A DNA stretch of 64,000 bases from Anaerolineae bacterium (GCA_013178295.1 JABLWW010000001.1:62001-126000), one strand, 5' to 3'. Counted from the stretch's first letter, positions 1-9,035 are shown. The notes: generated from the sequence alone by a model not told the origin. Program-made: numbers and translations.

Positions 1-1
1 T

Positions 2-460
2 AAACGCAAATTTGACAGATTGGTGGATGCACATTTGTATTCTTCACTCCTGCAGCCGTATAACCGCTCGGCGGTATTTGCCATTCAGTCTCCCTCGGCG
101 CAGCGTTTTGAAGAAGACCTGGCGCTGCGTTTCTTTTATCTCAATCTTGCTGTGCCCACAATGGCACGTGCGCACCCCTACCTTGCGCGGGTGGAAATCC
201 CTAAATGGGTTGCAGACGAGCCATTTTTGATTGATTTATTACATGGCGCTCTGGTTGCCCAATGCCGTTTGATGGGAAATCAACCCTATCCTTACGTTTT
301 ACATCGGGCGCATGAGGTTGCTGTTATTAAGTTGGATGAAAAGAAGGTGATCTCCGAGATGTTTCTCACAGAACTGCGCAATAATGGCGTAGATGTGGGC
401 GGGATGTCTTACAAACAGCTTGCTAAAGATCATAGTGGAAATCGAACGAGGTGTAAATGA
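2..460 (+). CDS. nurA: NurA-type 5'-3' nuclease, C-terminal part (5' truncated by window edge)
   Basis: The frame is open to the left edge of the window, so only about the last 152 residues are present. The end of the protein carries the NurA-like pattern PYPYVLHRAHEVAVI, where a Pro/Tyr-Pro stretch leads into an Arg-Ala-His strand, followed by a helical tail. NurA nucleases work with the HerA ATPase to resect double-strand breaks, and a HerA homologue lies two genes downstream in the same operon, which makes the call firm despite truncation. The N-terminal catalytic Asp motifs are outside the window. The stop overlaps the next start (ATGA, 4 nt), so translation is probably coupled. The internal TTG at 20 is not the true start. 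Confidence 0.8.
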   Translation, partial: KRKFDRLVDAHLYSSLLQPYNRSAVFAIQSPSAQRFEEDLALRFFYLNLAVPTMARAHPYLARVEIPKWVADEPFLIDLLHGALVAQCRLMGNQPYPYVLHRAHEVAVIKLDEKKVISEMFLTELRNNGVDVGGMSYKQLAKDHSGNRTRCK

Positions 461-1113
461 GTGCAATCGAGATTGGAAAATTATTGCGTTCCAGCACCAA
501 TGGCTGTGTGATTGGCTGCCGCGTCTCCGAGCTTAATGCTCCAAGTTTGGGCGCGCTTGTGCGTGCGCCGCTTGATGAAAAAGAAACTGTGCAGGCAGTA
601 GGGCTGATTTATGATATTCACATTGATGATGATGGTTTGGTGCGCCAGCTGATCACTGCCCGCGAGGTTTCGCAGGAGGTTATTCTGGATAACCGCATGA
701 ACCGCAATGTGCCGGTAGAGATCAGTGTGTTGTTTGTCGGGCATTTGCTGGGAGGGGATGTGTATCATTTGCTGCCACCGCGCCCTCCGCTGACGCTGGA
801 TGCCATTTATCTGTGCACTGATGAGGAACTGCGTCAGTTTACTTCCAGCGGGCGTTTTGGCTACTTTCGCCATATTCTGCGTGCCAGTGATTTGCCCACC
901 GGGGAGTTGCTGGCAGCGCATATCCGCCAGGTGGCTGCGGCACAGAGCGCGGCTGGAAATGCGGGCTGGCTCAGCGCCGCGGTGCAGGAGTTGATTGTTC
1001 TGCTACGCGATGATTATCCTGCTTTGATGAGTGTGCTTGGCGCGTTGGGAGATACGGGTTTGCAATTTGATATTATCCATCAGGCTGGTCTGGGAAGAGG
1101 AGGTCAATCATGA
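457..1113 (+). CDS. Unknown protein between nurA and herA, HAS-barrel-like N-terminus
   Basis: This 218-residue protein is wedged between NurA and HerA with 4-nt overlaps on both sides, so it is almost certainly made with them. I do not recognise a named family. Residues 1-130 alternate short beta strands with Gly turns (GCVIGCRVSE, LGALVRAPL, AVGLIYDIHID) and end in a LLPPRPPLTLDAIYL segment, which resembles the HAS-barrel that precedes the ATPase domain of HerA. The C-terminal third looks helical. A stand-alone barrel could be an adaptor linking nuclease and translocase, but that is inference from position and fold impression. No catalytic motif is visible. Confidence 0.7.
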   Translation: MSAIEIGKLLRSSTNGCVIGCRVSELNAPSLGALVRAPLDEKETVQAVGLIYDIHIDDDGLVRQLITAREVSQEVILDNRMNRNVPVEISVLFVGHLLGGDVYHLLPPRPPLTLDAIYLCTDEELRQFTSSGRFGYFRHILRASDLPTGELLAAHIRQVAAAQSAAGNAGWLSAAVQELIVLLRDDYPALMSVLGALGDTGLQFDIIHQAGLGRGGQS

Positions 1114-2834
1114 TGCTGACGGCTGACCAGGATAGTGCCTCGATGTATATTGGCTATGTTGTAGGCGGAGGGTTGAAAGAAAACCTGCGTGTGCGGCTTA
1201 CGGTGCCCTCTCAGGAGGTGCAAGAGGGTGGTTTTGTGGTGATTGAGAGCGGTGATTGGCTGTATTACGGGCTGATTACCGATCTGTTGTTGGGCGCCAC
1301 CGACCCGCGTTTTGCCGATGAGCAGAGCGAAGTGCGCCTGCCGCCGGGGCTGGCGGGTCTGTTACACGGACAGACACTTTACACCAACCTGGAGGTATTG
1401 CCAGTGCTCATGTTGGAGCGAGGTCCGGAACTACACGACGTGCGCTATGATGCGTGGCGACAGACGCATGCGGGGGATCAAGAACCGCGCCCAATGCCCA
1501 TCAAGACCATTCCGCCGCATCACGCGCCGGTGCGGCTGGCGAATGCCGCTGATGTGGCGCAGATCTTTGGCGACCCGGAGGACAAGGAGAATTTTATCAT
1601 TGGCAGCACGCGCGAGCAAAATCATCCGGTGTGTATTGACCTGGAAAAATTTGTCAAGCGCTCTTCGGGCATCTTTGGCGCAACTGGCTCGGGGAAGTCT
1701 TTTCTAACGCGCATGATTCTGGCGGGGTTAATTCACTATAACCGCTGCTCGGTGCTGGTTTTTGACATGCATAATGAGTACGGTTTTGACGATACGGCAT
1801 CTGATACCAATGCGCTCATTGCTGGGCTGCGCAGCAAGTTTCCTGCCCGTGTGCGTGTTGTCAGTCTGGGCGGAAGCAGCAACATTCGCGGCCATAACGC
1901 CGATTTCAACCTGGTGCTGTGCGAGAAAGATATTCAACCTGAGGATATCGAGTTGCTGACGCGCGAACTGGATTTGAAGGATACCACCCCCACTACGCTC
2001 AATGCCTTGGTGCGCGATTTTGGCAGGGACAGATGGTTTCATGAATTCAAGCGCATGAAAAATGGGGCGAAGGTGGAAGATGAAGATGGCAAAAAGGTGG
2101 CTGCACCGGATAGTGTTGAATTCTGGGCAAATCAAGCGGGGATCAATGAGTCGGCGGCGGAGGGGCTGCATCGTAAGCTAGGGCGGGTCTTTGATAAACC
2201 CTACATCGTAGAAAGGTCGGATGCAGATAGTTTGCAGAGCATCATCAAAGCCCTCGAAAGTGGCCAGCATATTGTCCTATCGTTTGGGGATTATGAGAGC
2301 GATCTGGATTATTTGCTGGTTAGCAACCTGATCACGCGCCACATCCGCGCTGCCTGGGAAAAGCGCACCAATGACTTTCGCAGCAAAAAGGGCGCTGAGC
2401 CGCGTCCGCTAGTGATTGTGGTGGAAGAAGCGCATAAGCTCCTCAACCGCGAGATGGCGACCCAGACAACGTTTAGCACCATTGCCCGAGAGATGCGCAA
2501 ATACTATGTAACCCTGCTGATTGTTGATCAGAGACCCTCGCAGATTTACGATGAAGTCCTGTCGCAGCTTGGCACGCGCATTTGCGGCTGGCTGGGAGAT
2601 GAGGCCGACATTCACGCCGTTTTGTCCGGTCTGGCTGGCAGAGATACCCTGCGCGGGATGCTCTCGCGCTTGCAGCCGACAGAAGAGGCATTGCTACTCG
2701 GCTGGGGCGTCCCCATGCCTATTCCGGTGCGTTCCAGACGCTATGATCGGGAGTTCTGGGAGCAGCTACTAAAAGGGTCGCCTCAGACGGAAGATATTGA
2801 TACGATCATCGGTAAGTTGTATGGGGACGAATGA
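1110..2834 (+). CDS. herA: HerA-family hexameric DNA translocase ATPase
   Basis: A 574-residue FtsK/HerA-type P-loop ATPase. Residues about 1-110 form the N-terminal HAS-barrel (GYVVGGGL, DWLYYGLI). The Walker A motif GATGSGKS is at about residues 190-197, and the Walker B region VIVVEEAHKLL, with its catalytic Glu, is near 435-445. An arginine-finger-like REMRKYY follows soon after. HerA pumps DNA and stimulates NurA in end resection. The start overlaps the upstream stop, and two adjacent ATG codons (1110 and 1113) are possible. A long charged insert between the two Walker motifs (about residues 300-340) is within normal variation. The gene ends 25 nt before a convergent operon, with no clear terminator hairpin between. 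Confidence 0.92.
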   Translation: MMLTADQDSASMYIGYVVGGGLKENLRVRLTVPSQEVQEGGFVVIESGDWLYYGLITDLLLGATDPRFADEQSEVRLPPGLAGLLHGQTLYTNLEVLPVLMLERGPELHDVRYDAWRQTHAGDQEPRPMPIKTIPPHHAPVRLANAADVAQIFGDPEDKENFIIGSTREQNHPVCIDLEKFVKRSSGIFGATGSGKSFLTRMILAGLIHYNRCSVLVFDMHNEYGFDDTASDTNALIAGLRSKFPARVRVVSLGGSSNIRGHNADFNLVLCEKDIQPEDIELLTRELDLKDTTPTTLNALVRDFGRDRWFHEFKRMKNGAKVEDEDGKKVAAPDSVEFWANQAGINESAAEGLHRKLGRVFDKPYIVERSDADSLQSIIKALESGQHIVLSFGDYESDLDYLLVSNLITRHIRAAWEKRTNDFRSKKGAEPRPLVIVVEEAHKLLNREMATQTTFSTIAREMRKYYVTLLIVDQRPSQIYDEVLSQLGTRICGWLGDEADIHAVLSGLAGRDTLRGMLSRLQPTEEALLLGWGVPMPIPVRSRRYDREFWEQLLKGSPQTEDIDTIIGKLYGDE

Positions 2835-2858
2835 GCAATAAGGCGCGGCAGGCAGTGA

Positions 2859-3296
2859 TTAGTGCCATACCAGCCAGATAACAAACGCCAGCAGGAAGCC
2901 GAAAATGATGCCTACGGTAACCTCCAGGGGAGAGTGTCCGAGCACCTCTTTGAGCCGTTTTTCGGAGATTGGATGACCGCTGAGCAGCTCGTTGACCAGG
3001 GTGTTGATTTGCTGGGCGTGGAAACCTGCCTGGCGGCGTACCCCAACAGCGTCGTAGATGACCACCAGTGCCATGGCGAACGCTACCGCAAAGGCTGGTG
3101 TATCAAAGCCAGCGTACAGCCCCACCGATGTCGCTGTGGCAGTGACCAGGGCGGAGTGCGAGCTGGGCATGCCACCAGCAGCGAATAGCAACCGCCAGTT
3201 CCAGGTGCCCTTGAGCAGCCGCGCGATGGGGATTTTGAGACCCTGCGCCAGCCACCAGGCGAGGAAAATGGTGATCAGAATGCGATAGTCGTTCAC
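2859..3296 (-). CDS. DUF212 divergent PAP2-family membrane protein
   Basis: This 145-residue integral membrane protein has the marks of the DUF212/YuiD group, divergent relatives of PAP2 acid phosphatases. GGMPSSHSA (about 41-49) contains the SxxH-type phosphatase signature, and YDAVGVRRQAG (about 84-94) carries the second conserved His/Arg region. Hydrophobic segments lie at about 8-25, 50-80 and 122-142. The substrate is not known for this group; a lipid phosphate is a reasonable guess. It is the last gene of a five-gene minus-strand operon and overlaps xseB by 4 nt, an association that reflects co-expression rather than an obvious shared function. Confidence 0.85.
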   Translation of the reverse strand: MNDYRILITIFLAWWLAQGLKIPIARLLKGTWNWRLLFAAGGMPSSHSALVTATATSVGLYAGFDTPAFAVAFAMALVVIYDAVGVRRQAGFHAQQINTLVNELLSGHPISEKRLKEVLGHSPLEVTVGIIFGFLLAFVIWLVWH

Positions 3297-3544
3297 ATGG
3301 ATATGCTATCTTGCGAGGCTTTATCCTCTGATGTTGGATGATTACCACTCAGGATTTTTACTTTTAGCTCTGCCTGGTCAAGCAGATCAGCGCAACGTCT
3401 GGCAAGCATCTGTCCGCGCTCATACAAAGCAATTGCCTCGTCAAGGGTTGCCTGGTTCTCTTCCAGGGTACTGACGATTTTTACCAGTGCGGCATACGCC
3501 TGTTCGTACGAAAGTTGATCAACTGGGAGGGGTTCCTCTGTCAT
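3293..3544 (-). CDS. xseB: Exodeoxyribonuclease VII small subunit
   Basis: An 83-residue, highly charged helical protein with the XseB pattern: SYEQAYAALVKIVSTLEEN near the start, then a second helix with LDEAIALYERGQMLARRC. Several copies bind the large subunit to form the nuclease that degrades single-stranded DNA to short oligonucleotides. The start overlaps the stop of xseA by 4 nt (ATGA), the usual coupled arrangement for these subunits. The length is normal for the family. The last 15 residues or so are unconserved and polar. Confidence 0.93.
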   Translation of the reverse strand: MTEEPLPVDQLSYEQAYAALVKIVSTLEENQATLDEAIALYERGQMLARRCADLLDQAELKVKILSGNHPTSEDKASQDSISM

Positions 3545-4782
3545 GACGTCTCTTTTCCTCCTGCTTTTAGGATTTTTTCAACCCGTGTTACCAGAGCTCC
3601 ATCTGCAAGCCTGGCATGGATGCGATCATCTGTGCTGACCTGTGCCACACTGTGGACGATGCTGCCGTCAGCCCGGCTTAGAACCGCATAACCGCGCTGC
3701 AGGACAGATAGCGGGTTGAGCGCTTCGAGGCGCTGTGACATCCCCATCCAGTTGCTGCGGTGCAGACGCAGGCTGTAGCTCAGTGCCGTGTACATCTGAC
3801 GGTTAATATCATCGAGATGCTGCCGGTTGTTTTGAATGCGCCACAGGGGTGAAAGGCGAAGCAAACGGAGGTGGGCATCTTCCAATGCATTTCGGCGTTT
3901 CTCTAAAATCGTATTGAGATGGTGGTTGAGCCGGTATATGGCGGTGGAAATCTCGTCTTCAATTTCAGCTTTTTCTGGTGTTGCCATCACGGCAGCCCCT
4001 GTAGGAGTGGGGGCGCGCGCATCTGCGGCGAAATCTGCAAGGGTGAAATCTGTCTCGTGCCCAATGCCAGTGATAATGGGAACGCGTGAGCCGATAATGG
4101 CGCGCACCACACGTTCATCATTGAATGCCCACAAGTCTTCCAATGAGCCGCCACCGCGTGCCAGCAGAATCACATCCAGCTCCTCCAGACTGTTTAGTTG
4201 TTGAATGGCGTTGATAATTTCCGCAGGTGCTGTTTCCCCTTGTACAGATGTGGGAGCGAGGATCACCTGTGCCAGGGGGTAGCGGCTTCTGAGGGTGTTG
4301 AGCATGTCCTGAAGAGCTGCTCCCGTTGGGGAAGTAACAATCCCGATGGAAGTGGGTCTTTCGGGGAGCGGGCGCTTGCGTTCTGAATCAAATAGCCCTT
4401 CTGCCTCAAGCCGGGCTTTGAGGCGCAAAAATTGTTGATAGAGTTGTCCTTCTCCGGCAGGACGCAGGGTGTCTATGTATAGCTGATACACGCCATCGCG
4501 CTCGTAGATATTGATTGCGCCGTGTGCTTCAACAGCCAGCCCGTTCTGCAGTGGCAGCTGCAGACGTTGCGCAGCACTGCGCCAGATGACACAGCGGAGG
4601 GCGGCGGCGCTGTCTTTGAGGGTGAAGTAGAGATGTCCAGATGATGGTCTAGAAAGGTTTGATATTTCTCCCTGCACCCAAACATCGCGCAGGATGTCAT
4701 CACTCTCAAATAGTTCGTGCAGATAACGGGTGATTTCGGTAACGGTCAGTGCGGCGGGGGTAAAGAGGGAGTGCTGGAACAT
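3541..4782 (-). CDS. xseA: Exodeoxyribonuclease VII large subunit
   Basis: A 413-residue XseA. The N-terminal OB-fold (about 10-110) begins with the typical TVTEITRYLHELFE and includes the DVWVQGEISNLSRPSSGHLYFTLKD region. The catalytic domain follows, with RPTSIGIVTSPTGAALQDMLNTL, LLARGGGSLEDLWAFNDE and GIGHETDFTLADFAADARAPTPTGAA, all family hallmarks. A helical region and a short C-terminal segment for small-subunit binding (NPLSVLQRGYAVL) complete it. It is somewhat shorter than the E. coli protein. The start codon shares one base with the stop of the upstream fusion gene (TGATG), so it sits inside the operon. Confidence 0.95.
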   Translation of the reverse strand: MFQHSLFTPAALTVTEITRYLHELFESDDILRDVWVQGEISNLSRPSSGHLYFTLKDSAAALRCVIWRSAAQRLQLPLQNGLAVEAHGAINIYERDGVYQLYIDTLRPAGEGQLYQQFLRLKARLEAEGLFDSERKRPLPERPTSIGIVTSPTGAALQDMLNTLRSRYPLAQVILAPTSVQGETAPAEIINAIQQLNSLEELDVILLARGGGSLEDLWAFNDERVVRAIIGSRVPIITGIGHETDFTLADFAADARAPTPTGAAVMATPEKAEIEDEISTAIYRLNHHLNTILEKRRNALEDAHLRLLRLSPLWRIQNNRQHLDDINRQMYTALSYSLRLHRSNWMGMSQRLEALNPLSVLQRGYAVLSRADGSIVHSVAQVSTDDRIHARLADGALVTRVEKILKAGGKETS

Positions 4783-6254
4783 CAGATGAATTTGAGCCTA
4801 CGGGCGGCAAAAACCACCATTTTGAGCAGCAGCCATCCATGCGACCAGCGCTGGATGTTGGTGCTGCCGTATGTTCTTTCGCGGTAGCGGATGGGCACAT
4901 CCACAATCTTGCGGTTTAATCTGGCGGCGCCAAAGATGAGATCGTAATCGCCAAAGGGGTCAAAGTCTCCAAAGTAAGAACGGTTGGCGGCGATGGCTTG
5001 GTAATCCGATTTGTAGAGCACCTTTGTGCCACACAATGTGTCTTTGATAGCCTGCCCCAGCAGCCAGGAAAACACAATGCTAAAGAATTTGTTGCCCAGC
5101 AGGTTGAAGAAACGCATGGCTTCTTTTTCCATTGGGTATACCAGGCGCACTCCGTTGATCATTTCGCCTTTTCCGGAAACCAGCGCCTCGTAGAAACGCG
5201 GCAGGTCTTCGGGAGGGACGGTCAGGTCGGCGTCCAGTATCATCAACACCTCTCCGTTGGCTTTCTCAAATCCCAACCGCACCGCATCTCCCTTGCCGAC
5301 CCCCTGCTGACGATACAGGGCGGCTTTGCGTTTTGGGTATGCCTGCATCGTGCGTGCAATGGTTTCATAGGTGTCGTCTTTTGAATTGCCCTCGACAAAA
5401 ATAAGCTCGCTACCGGCGCCCATCTCTGGCACGCGTTCAAAAATAGAGCGGATATTGCCAGCCTCATTGCGTGCCGGGATGATGACCGAAACCAACGGTG
5501 CAGGTTTATGTGGCTCTGGCTGTGGTTGAGGGCGTGCCAGGATAAAATTAGTCAGCGCCAGGTAGCGGAAGGGAAACAATTTTACCAGATAGCGGTTGCA
5601 AAGCGGCGCCAGCAACGGGATGGGAAGCGGCAATAAAACCTCCTCCCAGTTTCGGATAGCCTCAAAGCCGGAGAGGTAGAGGAGGTTATTGATGTCATGG
5701 ACGGTCAGCCAGTTCTGGTAAAGGTTGGGCGCTGCTAGGTCAAGGGCGCGTGTCAGTGCGAGCGGTAGTTCCCAGAGCCGACTGTAGTTGTTAATCAGCA
5801 CGCGGGTGGAAGGCAAGGTTAGGGGGCGTATGCGTTCAAACACGGTTTGAACGTCCCAGAAATCGTTGAGCGCGTCTGAAAAGATGATAGTATCAAATTT
5901 TTCATCCAGCCTGAGCTCATGAGCGTCTGCCTGAACAAAATGCAGATGGGGATAACGCTGACGGGCACGTGCCAGCATCTTTGATGAAAAATCGACACCT
6001 ACACCATGGGAAGGCTGCAAGGATGCCAGCAGGTCGCCGCGCCCGCACCCTACTTCCAGCACTCGCTGACCAGCGGGCACCAGATGACGATAGATTTCCA
6101 CCAGGCGGCGTTGATAAAACCTGCCCCAGCTTTCCCAGTTGTCCAGTTTCTCTGCTACCATGTCCCAATGAGCCATGCGCTCCTGACGATAACGGAGGCA
6201 TGCATCATCCGTACGGGTATCTTCAGCGGGGGGATGGTGAGGAGAATGATTCAC
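4782..6254 (-). CDS. SAM-dependent methyltransferase fused to family 2 glycosyltransferase
   Basis: A 490-residue two-domain protein. Residues about 20-240 form a class I SAM methyltransferase, with motif I VLEVGCGRGDLL near 66 and an acidic motif GVGVDFSSKML after it. Residues about 250-490 form a GT-A glycosyltransferase of the dolichol-phosphate-mannose-synthase type: VSVIIPARNEAGNI, the nucleotide-binding ILDADLTVPPEDL near 336, and the late GDYDLIFGAARL. No membrane anchor is evident. The start is GTG, 8 nt after the upstream stop, without an obvious Shine-Dalgarno sequence, so coupling is likely. A role in decorating a polyprenyl-linked or surface glycan is inferred; donor and acceptor are unknown. 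The pairing with xseAB is probably only operonic. Confidence 0.88.
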   Translation of the reverse strand: MNHSPHHPPAEDTRTDDACLRYRQERMAHWDMVAEKLDNWESWGRFYQRRLVEIYRHLVPAGQRVLEVGCGRGDLLASLQPSHGVGVDFSSKMLARARQRYPHLHFVQADAHELRLDEKFDTIIFSDALNDFWDVQTVFERIRPLTLPSTRVLINNYSRLWELPLALTRALDLAAPNLYQNWLTVHDINNLLYLSGFEAIRNWEEVLLPLPIPLLAPLCNRYLVKLFPFRYLALTNFILARPQPQPEPHKPAPLVSVIIPARNEAGNIRSIFERVPEMGAGSELIFVEGNSKDDTYETIARTMQAYPKRKAALYRQQGVGKGDAVRLGFEKANGEVLMILDADLTVPPEDLPRFYEALVSGKGEMINGVRLVYPMEKEAMRFFNLLGNKFFSIVFSWLLGQAIKDTLCGTKVLYKSDYQAIAANRSYFGDFDPFGDYDLIFGAARLNRKIVDVPIRYRERTYGSTNIQRWSHGWLLLKMVVFAARRLKFI

Positions 6255-6262
6255 GGTATGGG

Positions 6263-6964
6263 TTAGACTATCCTTTTCACGATTTCGGCACCCTGCAGTG
6301 CCATGTGATATAAGAAGATGTCCTGGAGAAGGTCAGCGGGGTGTGGAAGCCCACCTTGCTGACGCGCCACGGAGACCGGGCGGTCATAGGTCTCCACACA
6401 ATTCTCTGGCACAATCACCCGCCGCTCCATCTGGTATGCGTCCGCCTCAGCGCGCAGAAAGGTGACCAGTTCATGCACGCAAATGTCTGTGCAGTCTCCA
6501 ACAACGATGAAAGTATCTACTTCAGGATGGGTAGCCATCCATGCTGAGAGGTCGGTGTTGATCTCGGAGGCTATCGAGTTTTTGGGTATCACAACCATCT
6601 TCTTGTAAAAGGGCAGATTCTTAAATTCATCTGGCGCCTCGGATTCTTCCGTGCCGCGCACACAATGTGGCGGAAAAGCGCCAAATTCGACCGCTTCGGG
6701 ATCATGTGTGTCCTGTATCAGCAGGATGTGATGTATTCCTGCTTCCCAAACGCTTTTGAAGAGATCGGTAATTGGCAGGATGATGGAGGCGATGCGGGGA
6801 CTGGAAAGCGGTCCGGTCGTGCAGAATCCCTTGATCATGTCCACGGATAGGATGGCAACCCGCGCAGGTTGCGCGGCAAGTTGGCTGATAGGGAGGTCTG
6901 GCAATTTGTCAAGCCATTCCTCAAGGAACTTAAAAAATGATTCGGGGGATTTTTCTTTTTCCAT
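6263..6964 (-). CDS. Isochorismatase-family cysteine hydrolase (nicotinamidase-like)
   Basis: The protein has the isochorismatase-hydrolase fold with a candidate catalytic triad: Asp in AILSVDMIKGF, Lys in FYKKMVVIPKNS, and Cys in VVGDCTDICVHE. HDPEAVEFGAFPPHCVRGT matches the metal- and substrate-binding loop of nicotinamidases, so deamidation of nicotinamide or a related amide is the best guess; isochorismate or ureidoacrylate cannot be excluded. An upstream ATG at 6991 exists, but the ATG at 6964 has AAGGTGA about 7 nt before it and gives a normal N-terminus, so I chose it (233 residues). It is first in the operon with the methyltransferase-glycosyltransferase, XseA, XseB and DUF212 genes. 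Confidence 0.85.
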   Translation of the reverse strand: MEKEKSPESFFKFLEEWLDKLPDLPISQLAAQPARVAILSVDMIKGFCTTGPLSSPRIASIILPITDLFKSVWEAGIHHILLIQDTHDPEAVEFGAFPPHCVRGTEESEAPDEFKNLPFYKKMVVIPKNSIASEINTDLSAWMATHPEVDTFIVVGDCTDICVHELVTFLRAEADAYQMERRVIVPENCVETYDRPVSVARQQGGLPHPADLLQDIFLYHMALQGAEIVKRIV

Positions 6965-7021
6965 AGAAATTTCACCTTGTGTCAAACACATAAACAGGTT
7001 TTAGCAGGCATCCTGGCAGTT

Positions 7022-8197
7022 TTACTTAACAATTTTGGCATCAACCCATAGTGCCCAATCCTGGGCAGAACTTCCGTTGGCATGTACCATGAGAACAAAC
7101 TGCACAGATTTGCCTGCCAGCGTATTCAAAGGCAAATCAAGGTTGACAACTGATCCGTCGTACACCTCATGCCAGCTTCCTAGTGTTTGCAGAATGGGGA
7201 TCCCATCGGCATAATAGTTCAGCGAGTAGTTGACATCACAGGCGGCGCCTCCCTGCAAGCAGCCTATGGTTGCTCTGAAACGCGAACCGGAAGCAATGAT
7301 GAGCGGCGGGTATTTGCCCTGTATCACGCCATTGTCCACCCACTTGGGGTGGGTTTGAATAGCCGGTTTGCCCGCGGCACTTCCGTTTTCCATAGTTGGG
7401 TTGCCAATCTGGACAACGAAGCCTTCTGGGTCATCATTGACCCCAGGACAGGGGATGGAAGCTGTGGGGGGAGAAGTTTCCCACTGGGCGGCGCAGAAAT
7501 TAGTGACGAAATCATATACCAATGTTGTCCCTGCTGTGGTTGCCGTTGGCGTTGCTGTGGCTGGCGGGGTACCGGTCACGGTTGGCGCAATGACCTTGAT
7601 ATCTACATAAAAGGCCGATCCGTTTGTCAGTCCAAAAACCACACCGGATGGGTTGCGCAGCCTCCAATAGCCGCGATGTGAGCCAGGGGTGGTGGGGGCG
7701 GTCATATTGATGGAGATATCCACTGTCTGGCCGGGTGCGACGGTGCCTGGCAGGCTGTAAGCGCTTTGCGCTCCCATCTGGTTTCCGGAGTCGAATACCA
7801 CTGCATAGGAGGAATTCCAGGTGCACGAACCTGCGTTTTGCAACCGCCAGGTCTTGGTAAATGCCTGCGCGGGAGCAAGGGCTGTGCCATCGGGGATAGT
7901 AATATCTGCCACAAAAGTTATTCGGTCGCAGGGTGGCGGGACAGAGGTGGGCGGCGGAGCGACAGTTGGTGGCGGGGGCAGTGTGCTGGCTGGCAATGTG
8001 ACGGTGGGTGGAATGGTCAGTGTGGTGGTCTCGGGCGGACTGAACGTCTTTGCATGCTCGGTGAGTTGCGCCTCGACCGTACTGGCTGAGGAGGTGAGCA
8101 CCTGATCGCTGCTGGGGGTCTTGGGGGCACGCGGCAGGTTACATGCGGCAAGCACCAGTAATAAGACCAGCGAAAGAACAACGCGCCAAGTTTTCAT
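7022..8197 (-). CDS. Secreted lipoprotein with NBR1-like Ig domain
   Basis: A 391-residue exported lipoprotein. The N-terminus has a hydrophobic signal peptide ending in the lipobox VLAAC (Cys at about 19). A Pro/Thr-rich linker follows (about 25-88). Residues about 89-205 match the NBR1-like central domain (Ig-like), with PDGTALAPAQAFTKTWRL, NAGSCTW and PGSHRGYWRL. In bacteria this domain is frequent in surface proteins of Chloroflexota. A second Thr/Ala-rich linker leads to a C-terminal beta-rich module (about 230-391) with four Cys residues that may form disulfides. The function is unknown; adhesion or carbohydrate contact is only a guess. It appears monocistronic, facing away from the plus-strand genes. 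Confidence 0.85.
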   Translation of the reverse strand: MKTWRVVLSLVLLLVLAACNLPRAPKTPSSDQVLTSSASTVEAQLTEHAKTFSPPETTTLTIPPTVTLPASTLPPPPTVAPPPTSVPPPCDRITFVADITIPDGTALAPAQAFTKTWRLQNAGSCTWNSSYAVVFDSGNQMGAQSAYSLPGTVAPGQTVDISINMTAPTTPGSHRGYWRLRNPSGVVFGLTNGSAFYVDIKVIAPTVTGTPPATATPTATTAGTTLVYDFVTNFCAAQWETSPPTASIPCPGVNDDPEGFVVQIGNPTMENGSAAGKPAIQTHPKWVDNGVIQGKYPPLIIASGSRFRATIGCLQGGAACDVNYSLNYYADGIPILQTLGSWHEVYDGSVVNLDLPLNTLAGKSVQFVLMVHANGSSAQDWALWVDAKIVK

Positions 8198-8312
8198 GGT
8201 AATCTCTCATTTCACTCGTATTAACGAGGTTGAAGGGGGGTGGATCCCAAAATCCATTCTATTTTACCGCAAAAGTGGCATGTTTCTGGATTGTTGCGGG
8301 GACGAGCATTTT

Positions 8313-9014
8313 TTATAGGCGCAACAGTCCGCTGTTTATCTCCAGCCATCTGATTCGGGTTTTGTAGTCTGGCAGGATGGCTTTGACTCTGTCCCAAAAT
8401 CCTTTGCGGTGGTTTCTCTCAATAGTATGCACCAGTTCATGCACGACAATGCAATCAATGATCTCGATGGGTGCCATTGCCAGCCGCCAGGTAAAACTGA
8501 GAACACCCTTTGTGCTACAAGACCCCCAGCGTGTCTGGGCTGAGGTGATTCTGATTTTTGTGTATGTAAATCCACAGCGTCGGGCATACCATTCGACACG
8601 TTGGTTGATAATCGTTAACGCTTGCTCGCGATACCAGGTTTTGAACAATTGCTGTGCGCGTGATTGGGCGATGGCAGAGAGGTAAAAACGCCCGTTGTAA
8701 AAGCGTAAGGCCTTTGCTTTGCCAGGCTGTTTCTCCTTTTTTGGCACAGAGGTAGTATCCACAATTTCGAGAGGGTATTTTTTCCCTAGATACCAAAATT
8801 CCTCGCCTGTCCGGTATTGTTTTGGAGTTGAGAGAGCGTAATTTGCTTTTAAAAAAGCCTGTTTTTTGCGTATCCAGTTTGATTTCTGATGGACAAATTC
8901 CAGGATGTGTTTTTGGCTGACATGCAAAGGCGCACGTATGATCAAGCTGCCGTCATGTTGAATGATCAGGGCAATGGTCTTACGTTTGCTGCGAATAATT
9001 TGACTGATGATCAT
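8313..9014 (-). CDS. YgjP-like zinc metallopeptidase (DUF45 / M48 relative)
   Basis: A 233-residue cytoplasmic protein of the YgjP/DUF45 family. The zinc motif VVHELVHTIERNHRKGFW near residues 185-205 has the HExxH core, a downstream Glu and the NHxxxFW stretch typical of the family. TRWGSCSTKGVLSFTWRLAMAP before it is the second hallmark. The N-terminal half (SKRKTIALII, GSLIIRAP) is the usual beta-rich lead-in. Some relatives sit with type I restriction genes, but no such genes are nearby here. The ATG at 9014 has AGAGG about 8 nt upstream. It lies just after the tRNA-Leu terminator on the same strand, so it either has its own weak promoter or depends on readthrough. Confidence 0.9.
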   Translation of the reverse strand: MIISQIIRSKRKTIALIIQHDGSLIIRAPLHVSQKHILEFVHQKSNWIRKKQAFLKANYALSTPKQYRTGEEFWYLGKKYPLEIVDTTSVPKKEKQPGKAKALRFYNGRFYLSAIAQSRAQQLFKTWYREQALTIINQRVEWYARRCGFTYTKIRITSAQTRWGSCSTKGVLSFTWRLAMAPIEIIDCIVVHELVHTIERNHRKGFWDRVKAILPDYKTRIRWLEINSGLLRL

Positions 9015-9035
9015 GCCGTTGCCTCTGGAACAATG

